DNA from: Typhlomys cinereus
Taxonomy: Eukaryota > Chordata > Mammalia > Rodentia > Platacanthomyidae
DNA: 64,000 bases
Reading direction: 5' to 3'
Assembly (NCBI GenBank): GCA_023101885.1
Contig: JALPQD010000641.1
Span: 372,001-436,000 of the forward strand
Below the pieces are notes generated by a model. The model was not told the origin of the DNA, did no database searches, and worked only from the letters and a program-made list of their open reading frames with translations. This document shows positions 48,541 to 59,792 of the stretch, in pieces (the stretch's first letter is position 1; each line of letters starts with the position of its first letter). Made by a program: the position numbers and the translations under genes.

Positions 48541-48620
48541 TATATAAGCATAACCTTCAGAGATTCCTTTCTTCCCCCAATATATAAGCATAACCTTCAG
48601 AGATTCCTTTCTTCCCCCAA
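48541..48620 (+). repeat. Perfect 40 bp tandem duplication
   Basis: The 40 bases beginning tatataagcataaccttcag are repeated immediately at 48581 without a change. Confidence 0.97.
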
Positions 48621-49362
48621 TTTATCTTCAAATTGTACAGAACAATGGGCTTCATCACGATGCTTCCATATTAATTAATTAATTAATTTTGTTCTTATTA
48701 TATATATAAGCAACCTCAGCACATACTTCTGTTCCTTTCCTTATTCAGTTTTGAACTTTGACCTTTCACTTGAAGGACAGATTTTATTGCTTTCTTTGGA
48801 ATATCTAAATTGCTTGTGTTTTGGGGCCATTATGGGGCCATTATTAAATATAATCAGAATCCTTAAACATAAGCATTGCTATAGTCAGTCTAGTAATAGA
48901 GGTAGCTGCTGAGTGGCTTAACAAAGGGATGGCCCTATAAACCCTGGGTAGGATGGAGCAGTGTAGCATAGGACTTCACCCTGTTGTTAAAAACAATGGA
49001 AACCTAAAATTTGTGAGTTGCTTGTTTCTGGAATCTTCTATTCAACAGTTTCAAACTGTGGTTGCTTGTGGGTAATTGAAGCCAAGGAAAGTGAAAGTGT
49101 GTATTAGAGAGGACTCCTATATGTAAAAGAATATTCACTGTTTATCTTTGATTCGTTTTTAACTGAGTGATCTGAATTTTTATTTGCTAAATCTGACATT
49201 TGCTCTTGTGCTTAAAAGCTCTACTGAATCCTCAGTTATTAAAGCCTTAAAATCTCGAAAGGTCTGTAGACAGGACTCTGGAAGCAAAATATGCTTTTAG
49301 GATCGGGAGGAAATATGAGTCTTGTCTGCCCTGATTGCTTTCAGTACATTCTTCTTGTTTAT

Positions 49363-49440
49363 TATTGTTATTTTGGTGTTGGGGATGACACGTGCTAGGC
49401 AAGGAAGGACTACTGAGCTCTAGCTCAGCTCACTTTGTGC
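49363..49440 (-). repeat. ID-like SINE fragment
   Basis: ttattttggtgttggggatg acacgtgctaggcaaggaag gactactgagct is a diverged reverse-complement ID element with a T-rich left side. Confidence 0.5.
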
Positions 49441-50129
49441 CCTTGAGCCCACATGGTATAAACGTTGATGTTTCAGGTCTGTTTTCAAGAAGCCAGTATG
49501 TGGAGTGCTCCGCTCAGCTAGACACGCCTTAGTAAATGCTTTGGAAGAAATCCAAAGTAGCCTCTCGGCCCTTTTCCTTGTAAAGAACTTAGGAGAAATG
49601 AGAGGGTCTTATCAAGACTGAGTGGGAACAGCAAAGTGTAGCCTTTGCCCCAGCTGTCATTCTGCAGGGTAGTGTGCTCAGACTATTTTCCCTTCAAAGC
49701 TCTACCTTTCTCTGAAACTGCTTCGTACCTCTCAGTGGAGGTTCCAAATGTGCACAGGCAATGATTGGCAGAGCTTGGGTTAGCAAGTTTCTTTTATGGA
49801 CCTGTTACCATTCAACACATGGTGAATTCACTTGGTGACTTCATGAAAGACACTCAATGCTAAATCTTACCTTAACCTGAGATACCTTTTAGCTTTAAAA
49901 TTGGATGTAATTTCCATATAGCCTACTAGTGGTTGTTATTGCTATTGAAAAACCAACAGACTCTTGCTCCTGTTGCTTCTAAGATGGTTAATCCAGAGTT
50001 CTTCTGATGCATCTTTCCTTTGCACACCAAGGGTGCGAAGATGGTGGTGGTGGTGTAGCTAGGCACCCAAAACCAGATGGAAAGTGACACACGCTGGCAG
50101 AAGGTGGGGAATTTTTCTATCCTTTGCAG

Positions 50130-50296
50130 TGATGGAGCTGGTGGGACCCCCCTCCTGCCCAGCACAGAGGGAGGTAGCCAGCAGGAAGGTGGGCCGACGT
50201 GGTGCTGCCTGAGTATAGCTCTTTCCAGAAACAGCTGGGTGGATCAAGGCAGCTATGAAGGGTACTGTATGGCATCAGTGCCAGCACACAACATAG
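50130..50296 (+). other. Exon-like segment (unproven)
   Basis: Preceded by tttttctatcctttgcag, a good acceptor, and followed by gtaaaaga after acatag, a fair donor. The 167 bases are GC-rich and open throughout in one frame (DGAGGTPLLPSTEGGSQQEG onward). No protein family is recognised and no partner exon is identified; chance or a non-coding RNA exon is equally possible. Confidence 0.25.
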
Positions 50297-50619
50297 GTAA
50301 AAGACATCTTCTCCCTGCCCTAGGGAGCAGGTCTTGCTTCCCTAGTTAAGAGGAGGGGTTGTGGATACAGTCTCACTAGGTAATCGGGCATCTTGAAGGC
50401 ATTCAGCTTTAACTACTGTGGTTTCCTCTGAGCCCAGCACCGTGGGAGACCAGTATCTGCTGTGTTGTCAGCCTCTCCCTCCCCTTCTTTCTTTCTCTTC
50501 CTCCTTCCTCCCTCCCTCCTTTCCCCCCTTCCCCACATCCAGTGCTCGTGGAAGTCTGAACTCCTGGACTCAGTTCTGGCCAGTTCTACCTATTTCTCTA
50601 GCTGAGAAATCTATTCACA

Positions 50620-50960
50620 CCCCATTTTTTTTAATATACATGTTCCTTTCCTCTCTTATTCTCCCCTCCCTTCCTTCCTGGTTCTCATCCCGTTCCACCC
50701 TTCCTTCCCTCCCTAGGTGGGTCCAGTCTACACCCTCCTATTCTCCTGTCCTTTGGTTCTATGGGTCCTGGGGTTCCTTCTGTATCATCTGTTTTCATGG
50801 AGGTTCAGGCCTCTGTGGTAGATCAAGAGACCCTTCCTTGGGCAGCCTGTTAATATGGGTACTCCCCTATCTCTGTTTGATCCCTCGCCCCTAAGGATCA
50901 TACGTCCTGAAACTATTTCTTCTGAGATCCATGCAAGTCCATACGGGCACGATGACATGT
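50620..50960 (-). repeat. Diverged L1 3' UTR
   Basis: A T-run is followed by a pyrimidine tract (ctcccctcccttccttcctg) and then ggttcaggcctctgtggtag ..agagacccttccttgggcag cctgttaatatgggtact. These correspond in order to the L1 3' UTR at 59335-59410 (gggttcaggacttagaagca ... gagacccttcatgggctccc tgttggtatggg). Confidence 0.65.
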
Positions 50961-51764
50961 CCATTACTGTGTACGTCTGATGAGATCAAGTCCCATTGTT
51001 GTGAGTTCCTGGCTGCGGACAAATGAAGATTTTTGTCTAATTTCTTTGAAATTCAAGGTTAATGCCACACATTTCATGAAGATAAAATGTTAGTCTGTTA
51101 AAGATACTGACTTGCACTTGACTTGACATCAATTTCCACACTCTAATCTGGCTCTGTGATGCAATCCAAAGTGAAACCTAATCCCTATGTGGGAGTCCTG
51201 GTCCTCTGTGGAATGTGTCCTTTTCCTCCCAATGGTAGGAGTTGGATTTTCTTGGTGCATTTGCCTTCATGGCTGCACGTTGGGGATCAGACCTTGGCAT
51301 ATCCTCACCTTGCTTTTGGAAGGTGGGCTAGGGGTGATAGCTCAGAGGAATTTGTGCAAAGACACCAGGATCCAGAGCTTTGTATTACAACTTCCTAAAC
51401 CCCACAGATGCATAATTAGGATTCAGGCAAAAGCTTTAGAGAAACCACAAGTAGCCTGAATGATGTTAGGATTTTGGAGAAAGAAGTCTGCTTCTGTTTT
51501 ACAGTGCCTTGTTCTTCTCTGGCCCTCTGTCAGCATTTGGTGATTCTGTAATACAGTATGAAAGTGCAATGCTACAGCACCTTTTAATAAGGGCTATAGT
51601 CATTTACAGTGTGTCATACCACAGTTATCTCTCCCAGCAGGTGGCCAGACGCTATGCTAAGTGCTGGCAAAAAGAGGCTTTCAGTTCTCATTATGCACCG
51701 CGCAGTTTCGTACAAGCCTTGTATCGTTTACTGTCTGTTGCAGTTTGCCTCTGCATGGTTGCTG
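50961..51764. other. Mostly unique sequence; possible ID relic
   Basis: aggtgggctaggggtgatag ctcagaggaatttgtgc near 51320-51360 resembles an ID head. Nothing else is recognised. Confidence 0.35.
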
Positions 51765-52146
51765 ATAAATGACCATCAAACAGCTTAAGGGAACAAGGGG
51801 TTTATTGTCTCTTAACGATTATCTGGTTACAGTTCTCAGTCCAGCTTGATGGGAGAGCTCACGCCAACACCAGGGCCGTGGGAACTGGCCATACCATCTC
51901 TAAGTAATGGCTGAGAGAGGGACGATCCTTACCTGCCAGACCAGCATGTCTGGCTAAGTGTACAGGATGCTGATTTCCTCAATCAGCTCTCAGTATTTTA
52001 TTCACCTATTCAGGGCCTAGTCCCACCCACCATGGGTTGGGTCTTTCCCATCAGCTAGACAATGTCCTGCAGGTTCGCTCTGGGCTTAACCCAGCCACTA
52101 ATTCTCTACAAATGTGCTCAGAGCTCAAACCCTAAACAGTCAGGTT
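51765..52146 (-). repeat. LTR-like interspersed repeat, most complete uninterrupted copy
   Basis: On the minus strand it begins tgtcaacctgactgtttagg, continues gagcgaacctgcaggacatt gtctagctgatggg and ggtgttggcgtgagctctcc. It contains gacaataaaccccttgttcc (AATAAA) near its end and closes with atttatcagcaaccatg. It is collinear with 47689-48395. Confidence 0.7.
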
Positions 52147-52527
52147 GACACCAGTGCCTAATTATGACACAGTCTTAGTGGTGAAGGGAGGAGCTAAGAG
52201 GAAAAAGGCCCATCAGCAGGAGATAACATGGCTGTATTTCAGGCCAGCTGCAGGTTCCCTGCTTCCTTTTGTCTCAGCTGGTCAGTACAAAGTAATGCAA
52301 CATGGAAAAAAAAAAGGTGAGAAAATCTAGAAAATCAGTATCTTTTCTTTAAAAAAAAATCTTTGAGTGTGGCCAGTTCCCCCAAAGTAAGAACAGGGAA
52401 TTTTTCTGAAACACTTGGGCAATGTTCGACCTTCTCAGAAGAGTCGACAGGGGAATTTTTAGGGCTCACAGCAAATCACAGCTTTTGTCTGTGCTGTAGG
52501 CTCAAGTTAGGCAGTTCCATGATCTGG

Positions 52528-52542
52528 CCAGCAGAGGGCACT
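52528..52542 (+). promoter_or_regulatory. CTCF-type motif
   Basis: CCAGCAGAGGGCACT matches the CCASYAGRKGGCRSY core at all positions and is close to the commonest CTCF sequence. It has the same orientation as the motif at 46476. Binding is inferred. Confidence 0.55.
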
Positions 52543-52877
52543 ATTGGTATATAAATTCTTGATTTTTTCCACTCCCTTCAGGGGGGAATTTTCAGAAACA
52601 AGTACTTCTATTCAGTAAGACCTATGAACGATTTTCCATGACACTTTAATGTAAAAAAATCGTTATTTGGAACTTGCGTGTGTCAACTCGATTAATAATC
52701 CATTGAACCTTAGAAAGAAAGCAAAGATGTTTGATGACCACCTTTATAAAAGATTAGAATAGCAAGAACAAACAAGCAGTGTTATAACAAGTATAATCAA
52801 ACCTCTAAGATGTTTTGAACATAAATATGAGTTTTGCCTACAAGGATGACATTTACATTTTCAAGCAAATTAATACA

Positions 52878-52987
52878 TGGATCTCTGTTACTCTTTTGGA
52901 AGAATGAAAAGTGGAATTGAATAGAACAGTCCTGGATCTCTGTTACTCTTTTGGAAGAATGAAAAGTGGAATTGAATAGAACAGTCC
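52878..52987 (+). repeat. Perfect 55 bp tandem duplication
   Basis: The unit starting tggatctctgttactctttt and ending atagaacagtcc occurs twice back to back without visible change. Confidence 0.95.
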
Positions 52988-53357
52988 TGTGGCTTCATAG
53001 GTTCCAGTTTAGCATGCTACACAGATATCTCCAATAAAAACATAGTTTTAAATATGCTGGACATACAAGAAGTTAAAAATGCAAAACTTTTTTAAAAAAA
53101 ATTAAATACTGTCAATAATTTAATGAAGAAAGTGTGATTCTGAGCTCGGTTAGCATTGAAATATATTAATGGTTTGCTAATGCTAGTGAAGAATTAGATC
53201 AGTACTAACTGACTTGTTATAGTTTCCATATAAATATATGGAGAAAAGGGGGAATTCCAATTGGAGAGACAGATTCAGTTTGTATTGGAACCTATTCATT
53301 TTTTGAGTGCCCTATTTTGATATGATTTTGCTTAATGTTATAGGTATTATAAATCTA

Positions 53358-53500
53358 TTCTTTTTTTTTTCAACACAGAGTGTCATCCAGCCCAGGCTGA
53401 CCTGGGTTTGGCTGTGTGGCTGAAGATGACCTTGAACAGATTTTCTTGGCTCTACCTGTCAAGGGTTAGGATAGAGGCATGGGCCACTATATCCGGTTGT
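53358..53500 (-). repeat. B1-like SINE
   Basis: A T-run is followed by caacacagagtgtcatccag cccaggctgacctgggtttg and atagaggcatgggccactat atccggt, the reverse complement of a B1 monomer. Confidence 0.75.
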
Positions 53501-53737
53501 TGTGTGAATACTTCTCACACAACTGTCTAATCCCCTAGAGAGGAGTTCCATGGCAGACTTTGTGCCAAGGTCTAACTTGATGAACCAACAAGATTATTGG
53601 GCTTCTTTACAGGATTCTAGGGATAAGAGTTACTAACAGGAGCAGGGATGATTCAAAGCCAGCTACTTCCCCAGAAAGCTTCCCTCCAACATGGGTGAGA
53701 CGAGGTGTACCCCTGAAGCTCCTTCCTTTTTTTTTTT

Positions 53738-54275
53738 TTTAAATAAATGAATGTTTATTTATTTATTTATTTTTATTTTATCTATTTTTCCCAATCATAC
53801 AAGCTTATTAGGTACCTCGGGCCCTTCTTCCCTCCACCCCTCCCCAGTCCCCTTTGCACCCTCCCCCCCTTTTCCCTTTCCTTTCACCCCCCTTCCCTTT
53901 CTTTCTCCCAGTCTTCCCTTCTTCCCGCCTCCCATTCCCTGGAGCATCCTTTAGTGTGAATGTCAAACTTCCCTCTGCGACCTCCACTCTAGTGAGGATT
54001 CAGTCACATTGCCTAGAGCCCTTTCTTGGGCTCCCCTTTAGTATGAGAACACTATTATGACTGTTAGTCCCTTGCCTCTAAGGATCCTAGTGCCTGTGAT
54101 CCATGCTAGACTTTGAGGGATCAATGATATGTTGGTCATTGCACAGGTCATGCAAAGTCCTATTATGGTTACTTCAGCCCTAACTTGTGTAGAGTATCTT
54201 GCATATCGTTGCTCCTCCTCATCTTTAGGCGCTTACAATCTTACCACCCCTCTTCTGCAAATTTCCCTGTGAAGC
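53738..54275 (-). repeat. L1 3' UTR, minus orientation
   Basis: T/A-rich tail (53728-53780), then atcatacaagcttattaggt acc, the pyrimidine tract, cctctgcgacctccactcta gtgaggattcag, and onward to gcaaagtcctattatggtta cttcagccctaacttgtgt and cttacaatcttaccacccct cttctgcaaat. This is the same order as 63255 onward. It is 5'-truncated near 54275. Confidence 0.85.
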
Positions 54276-54326
54276 TCTTTTCTGTAGGACTTCCTAGGAG
54301 AGTCTCTGAGAAGAGATAGCATTAGC

Positions 54327-54406
54327 AAAGGGAAAAGGGGGGGAGGGTGTAAAGGGGACTGGGGAGGGGTGGAGGGAAGGAGGGACCGAGGTACCTAATA
54401 AGCTTG
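54327..54406 (+). repeat. Inverted copy of the neighbouring L1 3' end
   Basis: Reverse complement of 53800-53879 with about three mismatches over the 74 bases compared (x pairs with 108206-x, no indels). The A tail expected beyond a real L1 3' end is absent here, so this is more likely an inverted duplication of the left copy than a separate insertion. Confidence 0.85.
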
Positions 54407-54408
54407 CC

Positions 54409-54448
54409 AAGGAGAGCAATCGGGAAAGGGTTTGACTTGGGGCAAAGG
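54409..54448 (+). repeat. 40 bp direct repeat, first copy
   Basis: aaggagagcaatcgggaaag and the next 20 bases recur exactly at 55171-55210. The copy begins only two bases after the inverted L1 piece ends, so both belong to one rearrangement. Confidence 0.9.
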
Positions 54449-54787
54449 TTTGACTTCTGGACTGTTTTAGATTCTCTCTCTCTCTCCCCTCCCTCTTTTT
54501 CTTTCTCTTTCTCTCCATCCTCCGTGCTCTCTCTGCTCTGTCTCGGATGTTCAGATGTCTCTATTGACAGTGCTTCAGTGTTCTATGATCTTCAAACTAA
54601 AGGCCAATGGCCGAGTCCAATCTGATTGGCTGGCAAGAGAGGCCCTGCCCCCTAGCAGTTATTTTCATCCCGGAAAGAGCAGCTCTTTCTCCCAAGCTTG
54701 ACTGGGACGAAATTCAAGGTGGCTGCCAGGAGGAAAAAGTGCCACGCAATACTAGCATTGTAGTCTTTTTTTTAACGTGAAAGACTC

Positions 54788-54788
<1 letters not shown>

Positions 54789-54862
<74 letters not shown>
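54789..54862 (+). repeat. (TATC)n microsatellite
   Basis: About 18 tetranucleotide units with one interruption (tattatc near 54840). Confidence 0.97.
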
Positions 54863-55052
54863 TAATCTTTAGATCTTTAGCAGTTCATAGATAAATGCAA
54901 TGTATTAAGTCACTTTCATCCAATGTTACACAATCCCTTTCCTTCTCACATCAAAAGCCCTCCTCTCAACCATTTTTAATTTAACCCCTTTTAAAATTAA
55001 CCAAACGCTTCTAGGGTTAGGATGATTTTGAAGCAATTAAGAATTATAAACT

Positions 55053-55130
55053 CTTGCTGGATGTGGTAATGCAGGTTTATAATCCCAGCACTTAAGAGGT
55101 GGAGGCAGGAGGATCAGAATCACTGTGAGG
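55053..55130 (+). repeat. B1-like SINE fragment
   Basis: tgctggatgtggtaatgcag gtttataatcccagcactta agaggtggaggcaggaggat cagaat is the 5' half of a B1 monomer. Confidence 0.8.
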
Positions 55131-55170
55131 AAAAGCAAAGTAAAGGGTTACAGACGGAGCCGTGAATTTG

Positions 55171-55210
55171 AAGGAGAGCAATCGGGAAAGGGTTTGACTT
55201 GGGGCAAAGG
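55171..55210 (+). repeat. 40 bp direct repeat, second copy
   Basis: Exact match to 54409-54448, 762 bases downstream. It directly follows the B1 fragment region. Confidence 0.9.
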
Positions 55211-55479
55211 CTTGGCTGAACCCAAGTCATGTGGCTGAATACATTTATGTAAGGATAAAATCCTTTCAGGCTGAGGGAGTGGCACATATAACATCCTGTT
55301 GAGGTAGAAGTGTTACTGGCTAATACTACAAGTGCCATTTGATAGTGTCAACTTCTTGGGAATTAGGGCAGATGGACTAGGAAGCAAGGCAGTAAGTGGT
55401 GGGTTTGGAGAGCCAGCCAGAGCCAAATCAAGTGGGGCCTCCAGTAGTCTGCAGTGGCTCTTTACATTATTTATCCGTC

Positions 55480-55735
55480 GTTTTTTTCTCCCACATTTTA
55501 TTTTTTTCTAATCATATAAGCTTAATAGGTACCCCATCCTCTCCCTCCTCCTTCCACTCCCTAGTCATCCCCCTTGCACTCTCCCCCCTTACCCACTTCC
55601 TTTCACCCCTTTCCCTCCCTCCCCCTCTCCCAGTGCCTCCCCCTTCCTCCCTCCCATCCCCTTTTGTGTGAATGCCAAACCTCCCTCTGATTCCACCATC
55701 CTAGTGAGGGTTCAGGACTCAGTGGCATAACCCGG
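55480..55735 (-). repeat. L1 3' UTR, 5'-truncated
   Basis: T-run, ccacattttatttttttcta atcatataagcttaataggt acc, pyrimidine tract, ccaaacctccctctgattcc and gtgagggttcaggactcagt. It is the shortest of the minus-strand L1 ends. Confidence 0.8.
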
Positions 55736-57076
55736 TTTTGCATTTTTATAAACTGGTCCACATGCTTTTCATGTATCTATAGATTTTTCAACTTTAGTTC
55801 AGCTTCCTGTAAGAGGTAGCTCTTGAACTAAATGTGGGATGTTAAGAAAAACTGGATGACTGAACTTTCTTCATCACTTGCTGATATGTTGACTGAAGAA
55901 GCTAGGGAGCTGTGAGCCTGAGCAGGTGACAAAAACCACCACATAGGGACTGCAGGACTCAGGCATTTTATTTATTAGGCCATGGGGACCCAAGGAGATG
56001 TTTTGAAATGGATGGATTACCTGCATTGGTCCCCTATTTTATACAAGATGCTCTGGGTCTCAAAAGTCAACTGGATGGCATCTCTTCTATAGAGTGACAT
56101 ACCCTGCAGACATGCCATCAGTTTTAAGAAAAAAAGTTCCTCATGGAAGCCTTACCGTCACTTAGCATTTCAGGGCATTATACTTTAAAATGTGAAATCA
56201 TTCCTGCAGGTCTATAGTCTTTAAGCCCTCCACATGAATATATGTAGGATTTTAAGATTTCTGAAAGTGGAAGTAAGAGCCAGGAGTAGTGATTATAAAA
56301 GCAAATCCTTTAAAACCCAATGCCCTTTCAGCACAGAGACTGCAATTAACTCAGTCCCATTTGTCCATACAAATCCTCACAGGGTGTGGCATTTAAAAAG
56401 CAGTCCTCGTACTTTGTTAAAATGTGGAGAGAAAAAGCATCCTGCTATTCTTCTGCCTTCTGAGCTCTACCTTTCTGACTGGGGAGAACAACTAGCCAAG
56501 CTTTCTTTCTCCTTCCTAAGGATGCTGGGGATTAATGGGCTCACACTGATCAGACGAATGGTGTTATCTCTAACCCTTGTGATTAAACGTGTGTGAGGAA
56601 AGTACCTTGAGAATAAGTGTGCTTGATTATACCATTATTTCTTAGCATCCAAACAACTTTGAGGTTCTTTGTAATGGATGGTAACATAAGTTTATTTTTG
56701 AGCATCTTAGTTTTCATGCTAACAATTCCAGCATCTGACAATACTGTCAATATATTTAACCAGGACATACAATAGATGATGAATCTCTGACACAAAGTGA
56801 ATCTTCTAATGAGTAAAGGCACATTTGAAAACTGGTGGTATGGAATCTTATCCAGTGATTTAGTTTAACATATAGGAGTCATTCTCCCTTCTCCCGAGAC
56901 TATACTCCTTACTTCCTTTTTACAAATCTCCCTCAGTTGTGTGACATATGAGACAGTTGATTGGTGTTTGCAAAGACTCTTCCTGTGTTCAAATAACAAA
57001 TTTTCTAATAAGTTACTGTAAATATGTATTTTAATTAGTCGAGAAAGAAGGCTTGGGAATTAAATTTTTACCTTTG

Positions 57077-57121
<45 letters not shown>

Positions 57122-57643
57122 ACACACATAAATGAAATCTATTACTTTGTAGGCTAACTTTAAAAATTAACAAAATTTAAAAAAAGCATTTGACAAGCTT
57201 AGTGAAAATATTTGCCCCATAGAAAAGAATGAAAAGCAGTTCCCTGAGATACTAACAGTCCTGGTGAATCAGTAAACAAATATTATGGAATGGTGACAGT
57301 TTATGGATAGAAATTTAAAGATAGAAACACTACTATCTTTTAAACTCAAGCTGTGTCCTTTCTTTCCACTTGGAATTGCAAAAGGATGGGAAAGTGGGAA
57401 GAAGACTAGTGAAGAAGAAGAAATGCAATGGGAAAAGGAAGGGGTGAGATTGGGCAGCAGGCATACATTCATCATATTTGTGTATGAAGCTGCAAAAGAA
57501 GAAAAAGCATGAAATATTGTGTTACTCATCTGGTTGGCACAACTCACAGATGTAGATAATAGGTCATCTTGGTTAGCACACAGGGCAAAAGTGATCCCAC
57601 CTACTGCTAGTGAGTATACAGGCTGCTACGATCTTTGCAAAGA
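55736..57643. other. Unique sequence with one (AC)n tract
   Basis: No gene recognised. The ORF at 56234-56596 (120 codons) has no domain and no splice or promoter support. A (AC)n tract lies at 57078-57128 without a SINE body. Confidence 0.4.
57078..57128 (+). repeat. (AC)n microsatellite
   Basis: About 25 AC units with two ACGC interruptions near the right end. Confidence 0.95.
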
Positions 57644-57659
57644 CAATTTGGCAAGTTTT

Positions 57660-57692
57660 TTTAAATTTTCTTATTATTATTTCTTATTTACT

Positions 57693-57745
<53 letters not shown>

Positions 57746-57953
57746 AGAACCACGGACGAATTCGGGAACCACCATGGACACCTCCATCTCCTCGTTTACT
57801 CTGCCCCGGGATTCACAGGCTCCGCCCTACCAGGACCAGAAACGCAGGCCGCCTATGCTTCTGCCCGGGGTCTATATGTGGGGTCTAGGATCCGAACTCA
57901 GGACCTTCCATCTGCAAGGCAGAGGCTTAACCCCTGAGCCACCTCTCCAGCCC
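57660..57953 (-). repeat. Young tRNA-derived SINE with perfect target-site duplication
   Basis: Bounded by caatttggcaagtttt at 57644-57659 and 57954-57969 (16 of 16). T/A-rich tail, a long (GT)n tract at 57697-57741, then agaaccacggacgaattcgg and body, with the head (cctgagccacctctccagcc c) at the right. The 248-codon ORF 57519-58265 arises from reading through this SINE and is not a gene. Confidence 0.95.
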
Positions 57954-57969
57954 CAATTTGGCAAGTTTT

Positions 57970-59087
57970 ACTTTCCCACATTTCTGCCTTCCTCATTACT
58001 TTGTAAAGAACTCATTTTGATTCCCTCTGTTCTGACTTCCTTTCCTGTTTTTGGGTCTGCCTTTCTCCTAGATGGTGGTATTTGTGAGTTTCACCCCACA
58101 ACTGGTAGCCTGACTTTGCCTCCTGAGTTCTGCAAGCACTTTGTAACTGCAAGTCATTCACGTGTAACATTTGACTTTCCCTTGGAGGTCTTAGAACAAG
58201 ATGCATGCTCAACTCGCTATCATGTTGCCTTGCTGATGATCTCATTGGAAAAGGCCAATGTTTGAGCTAGTTGTTTCTACCCTCTGCCTCTACTCCCCTC
58301 TATAGCTATTGACCACGTGCATGTGTTACCATGCACAAACTACTTCATCCTTTTTATCATCTCATGATTTTCCTCATTCTGTTAAGCATTAAAAATGAAT
58401 ATTGTTTACCACTCAGTGATAATGAAACTTTCAATCACTGCATATTTGCCTAAGGTAGAGGGAGAACAACCTCTAAGCAAACAAAACCCCCAAAGGCAGA
58501 TGAGGGAAGTGCAAGAAGAGCAAAAGCAGGAAGAAAGGTGATATGGAGAGCAAACAAAATGTGAGTTTTTAAATATTTGCTAATGGTGGAAGCAAAAACT
58601 CTCTATGGCATTTCTGGTGTGTTTATGGATCTCCAATTTGTGCAATAAAGAAAAATGGGCACTGAGGGGTATGCCAGAATGACTGGGAAAATCATACTTA
58701 AGGCAAAATGTTAAAACCTGAAACATAGAAATGATTCGATTGACTGGGGGTCTGTACATATGCCCAAAAGACAAGGTGACTTTTGCACTTGGATCAAAGT
58801 GTAGAATATTCATTGCACACTGCTGAGTGGTTGGATAAACAAATGTTATGTTAAGCAGATCACAAGCAACTGCAGAGTATCCTGACTGTGATGATGGACT
58901 GGACCCAGGCGATGAGACTTGCCCAAGCAGACCTCCAAGATAGAGGGAATGGTCCTGTTTTAAAAGGGCATCTGACTTGTTCACTTATTGCAAAAGACAG
59001 GGAAAGGATGAGGTGCTTCAGCTGTAGAAAAAGTAAGGTCAGAGTTCTATTTCATTCTCGTGCTTCTGAACACATCTCTCCTAAACC
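57970..59087. other. Unique sequence, nothing recognised
   Basis: A minus-strand ORF of 134 codons (58580-58984) has no domain or supporting context. Confidence 0.4.
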
Positions 59088-59665
59088 CAGTCTTTTTTTT
59101 CCTCTCACATTTTATTTTTTTTCCTAATCATACTAGCTCAATAGGTACCCTCGTCCTCTCCCTCCTCCCTCCCCTCTCCAGTCATCCCCTATTGCACCCT
59201 CACCCTTTCCCCTTTCCTTTCACCCCTTCCCTCCCTCTCCCTCTCCTAGTGTCTCCCCCTTCCTCCCTCCCATCTCCTGGAGCATACTTTTGTGTGAATG
59301 CCAAACCTCCCTCTGAGTCCTCCACCCTAGTGAGGGTTCAGGACTTAGAAGCATAGCCCAGAGACCCTTCATGGGCTCCCTGTTGGTATGGGAACTCTAT
59401 TATGACTATTTAATTCCTTGCCTCTAAGGATCTTACTGCCTGGAGCCTTCTCCCCTGTGATCCATGCTAGGCTTTGGGGGGATCGTTGACATGTCAGCCA
59501 TTGTGAAGGTCAGGCAAAGTCCAATCCTGGCTGCTGCAGCCCTGACTTGTGTGGAGTACCTTGCATATTTTTGGTCCTCCCCATCTTTAGGTTCTTACAA
59601 TCTTGCCATCCCCTCTTCCACAAGGTTCCCTGAGCTTTAGGATGGGGAGAGATCTAAACCCGGTT
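59088..59665 (-). repeat. L1 3' UTR, longer truncated copy
   Basis: T-run, ctcacattttattttttttc ctaatcatactagctcaata ggtacc, pyrimidine tract, gtgagggttcaggacttaga, tccatgctaggctttggggg, gtgtggagtaccttgcatat and cttacaatcttgccatcccc. It ends near 59665. Confidence 0.82.
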
Positions 59666-59695
59666 TTACAAATTTGAAAATCCTTGAGGGAGGGA

Positions 59696-59696
<1 letters not shown>

Positions 59697-59789
<93 letters not shown>
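59697..59789 (+). repeat. Compound (AC)n(AG)n microsatellite
   Basis: Pure AC from 59697 to about 59745, then pure AG to 59789, just beyond the truncated end of an L1. Confidence 0.97.

Positions 59790-59792
<3 letters not shown>

Larger units (their letters stand above)
48396..50619. other. Mostly unique sequence
   Basis: Contains a perfect 40 bp tandem duplication (48541-48620), a short ATTA repeat (~48671-48688), an ID-like piece (49363-49440) and an exon-like segment (50130-50296). No gene recognised. Confidence 0.4.
52147..53357. other. Unique sequence with a CTCF-type motif and a local duplication
   Basis: No gene recognised. Features inside are the CTCF-type motif (52528) and a 55 bp tandem duplication (52878). 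Confidence 0.4.

Noticed and set aside
56234..56596. 120-codon plus-strand ORF
   Set aside because: No recognisable domain, no splice or promoter context; length is within chance for 64 kb.
57519..58265. 248-codon plus-strand ORF
   Set aside because: It reads through a (GT)n tract and a young SINE whose boundaries are fixed by a 16 bp target-site duplication; poly-(CV) and SINE-derived residues explain it.
58580..58984. 134-codon minus-strand ORF
   Set aside because: No domain, no coding-like composition and no supporting signals; most likely chance.
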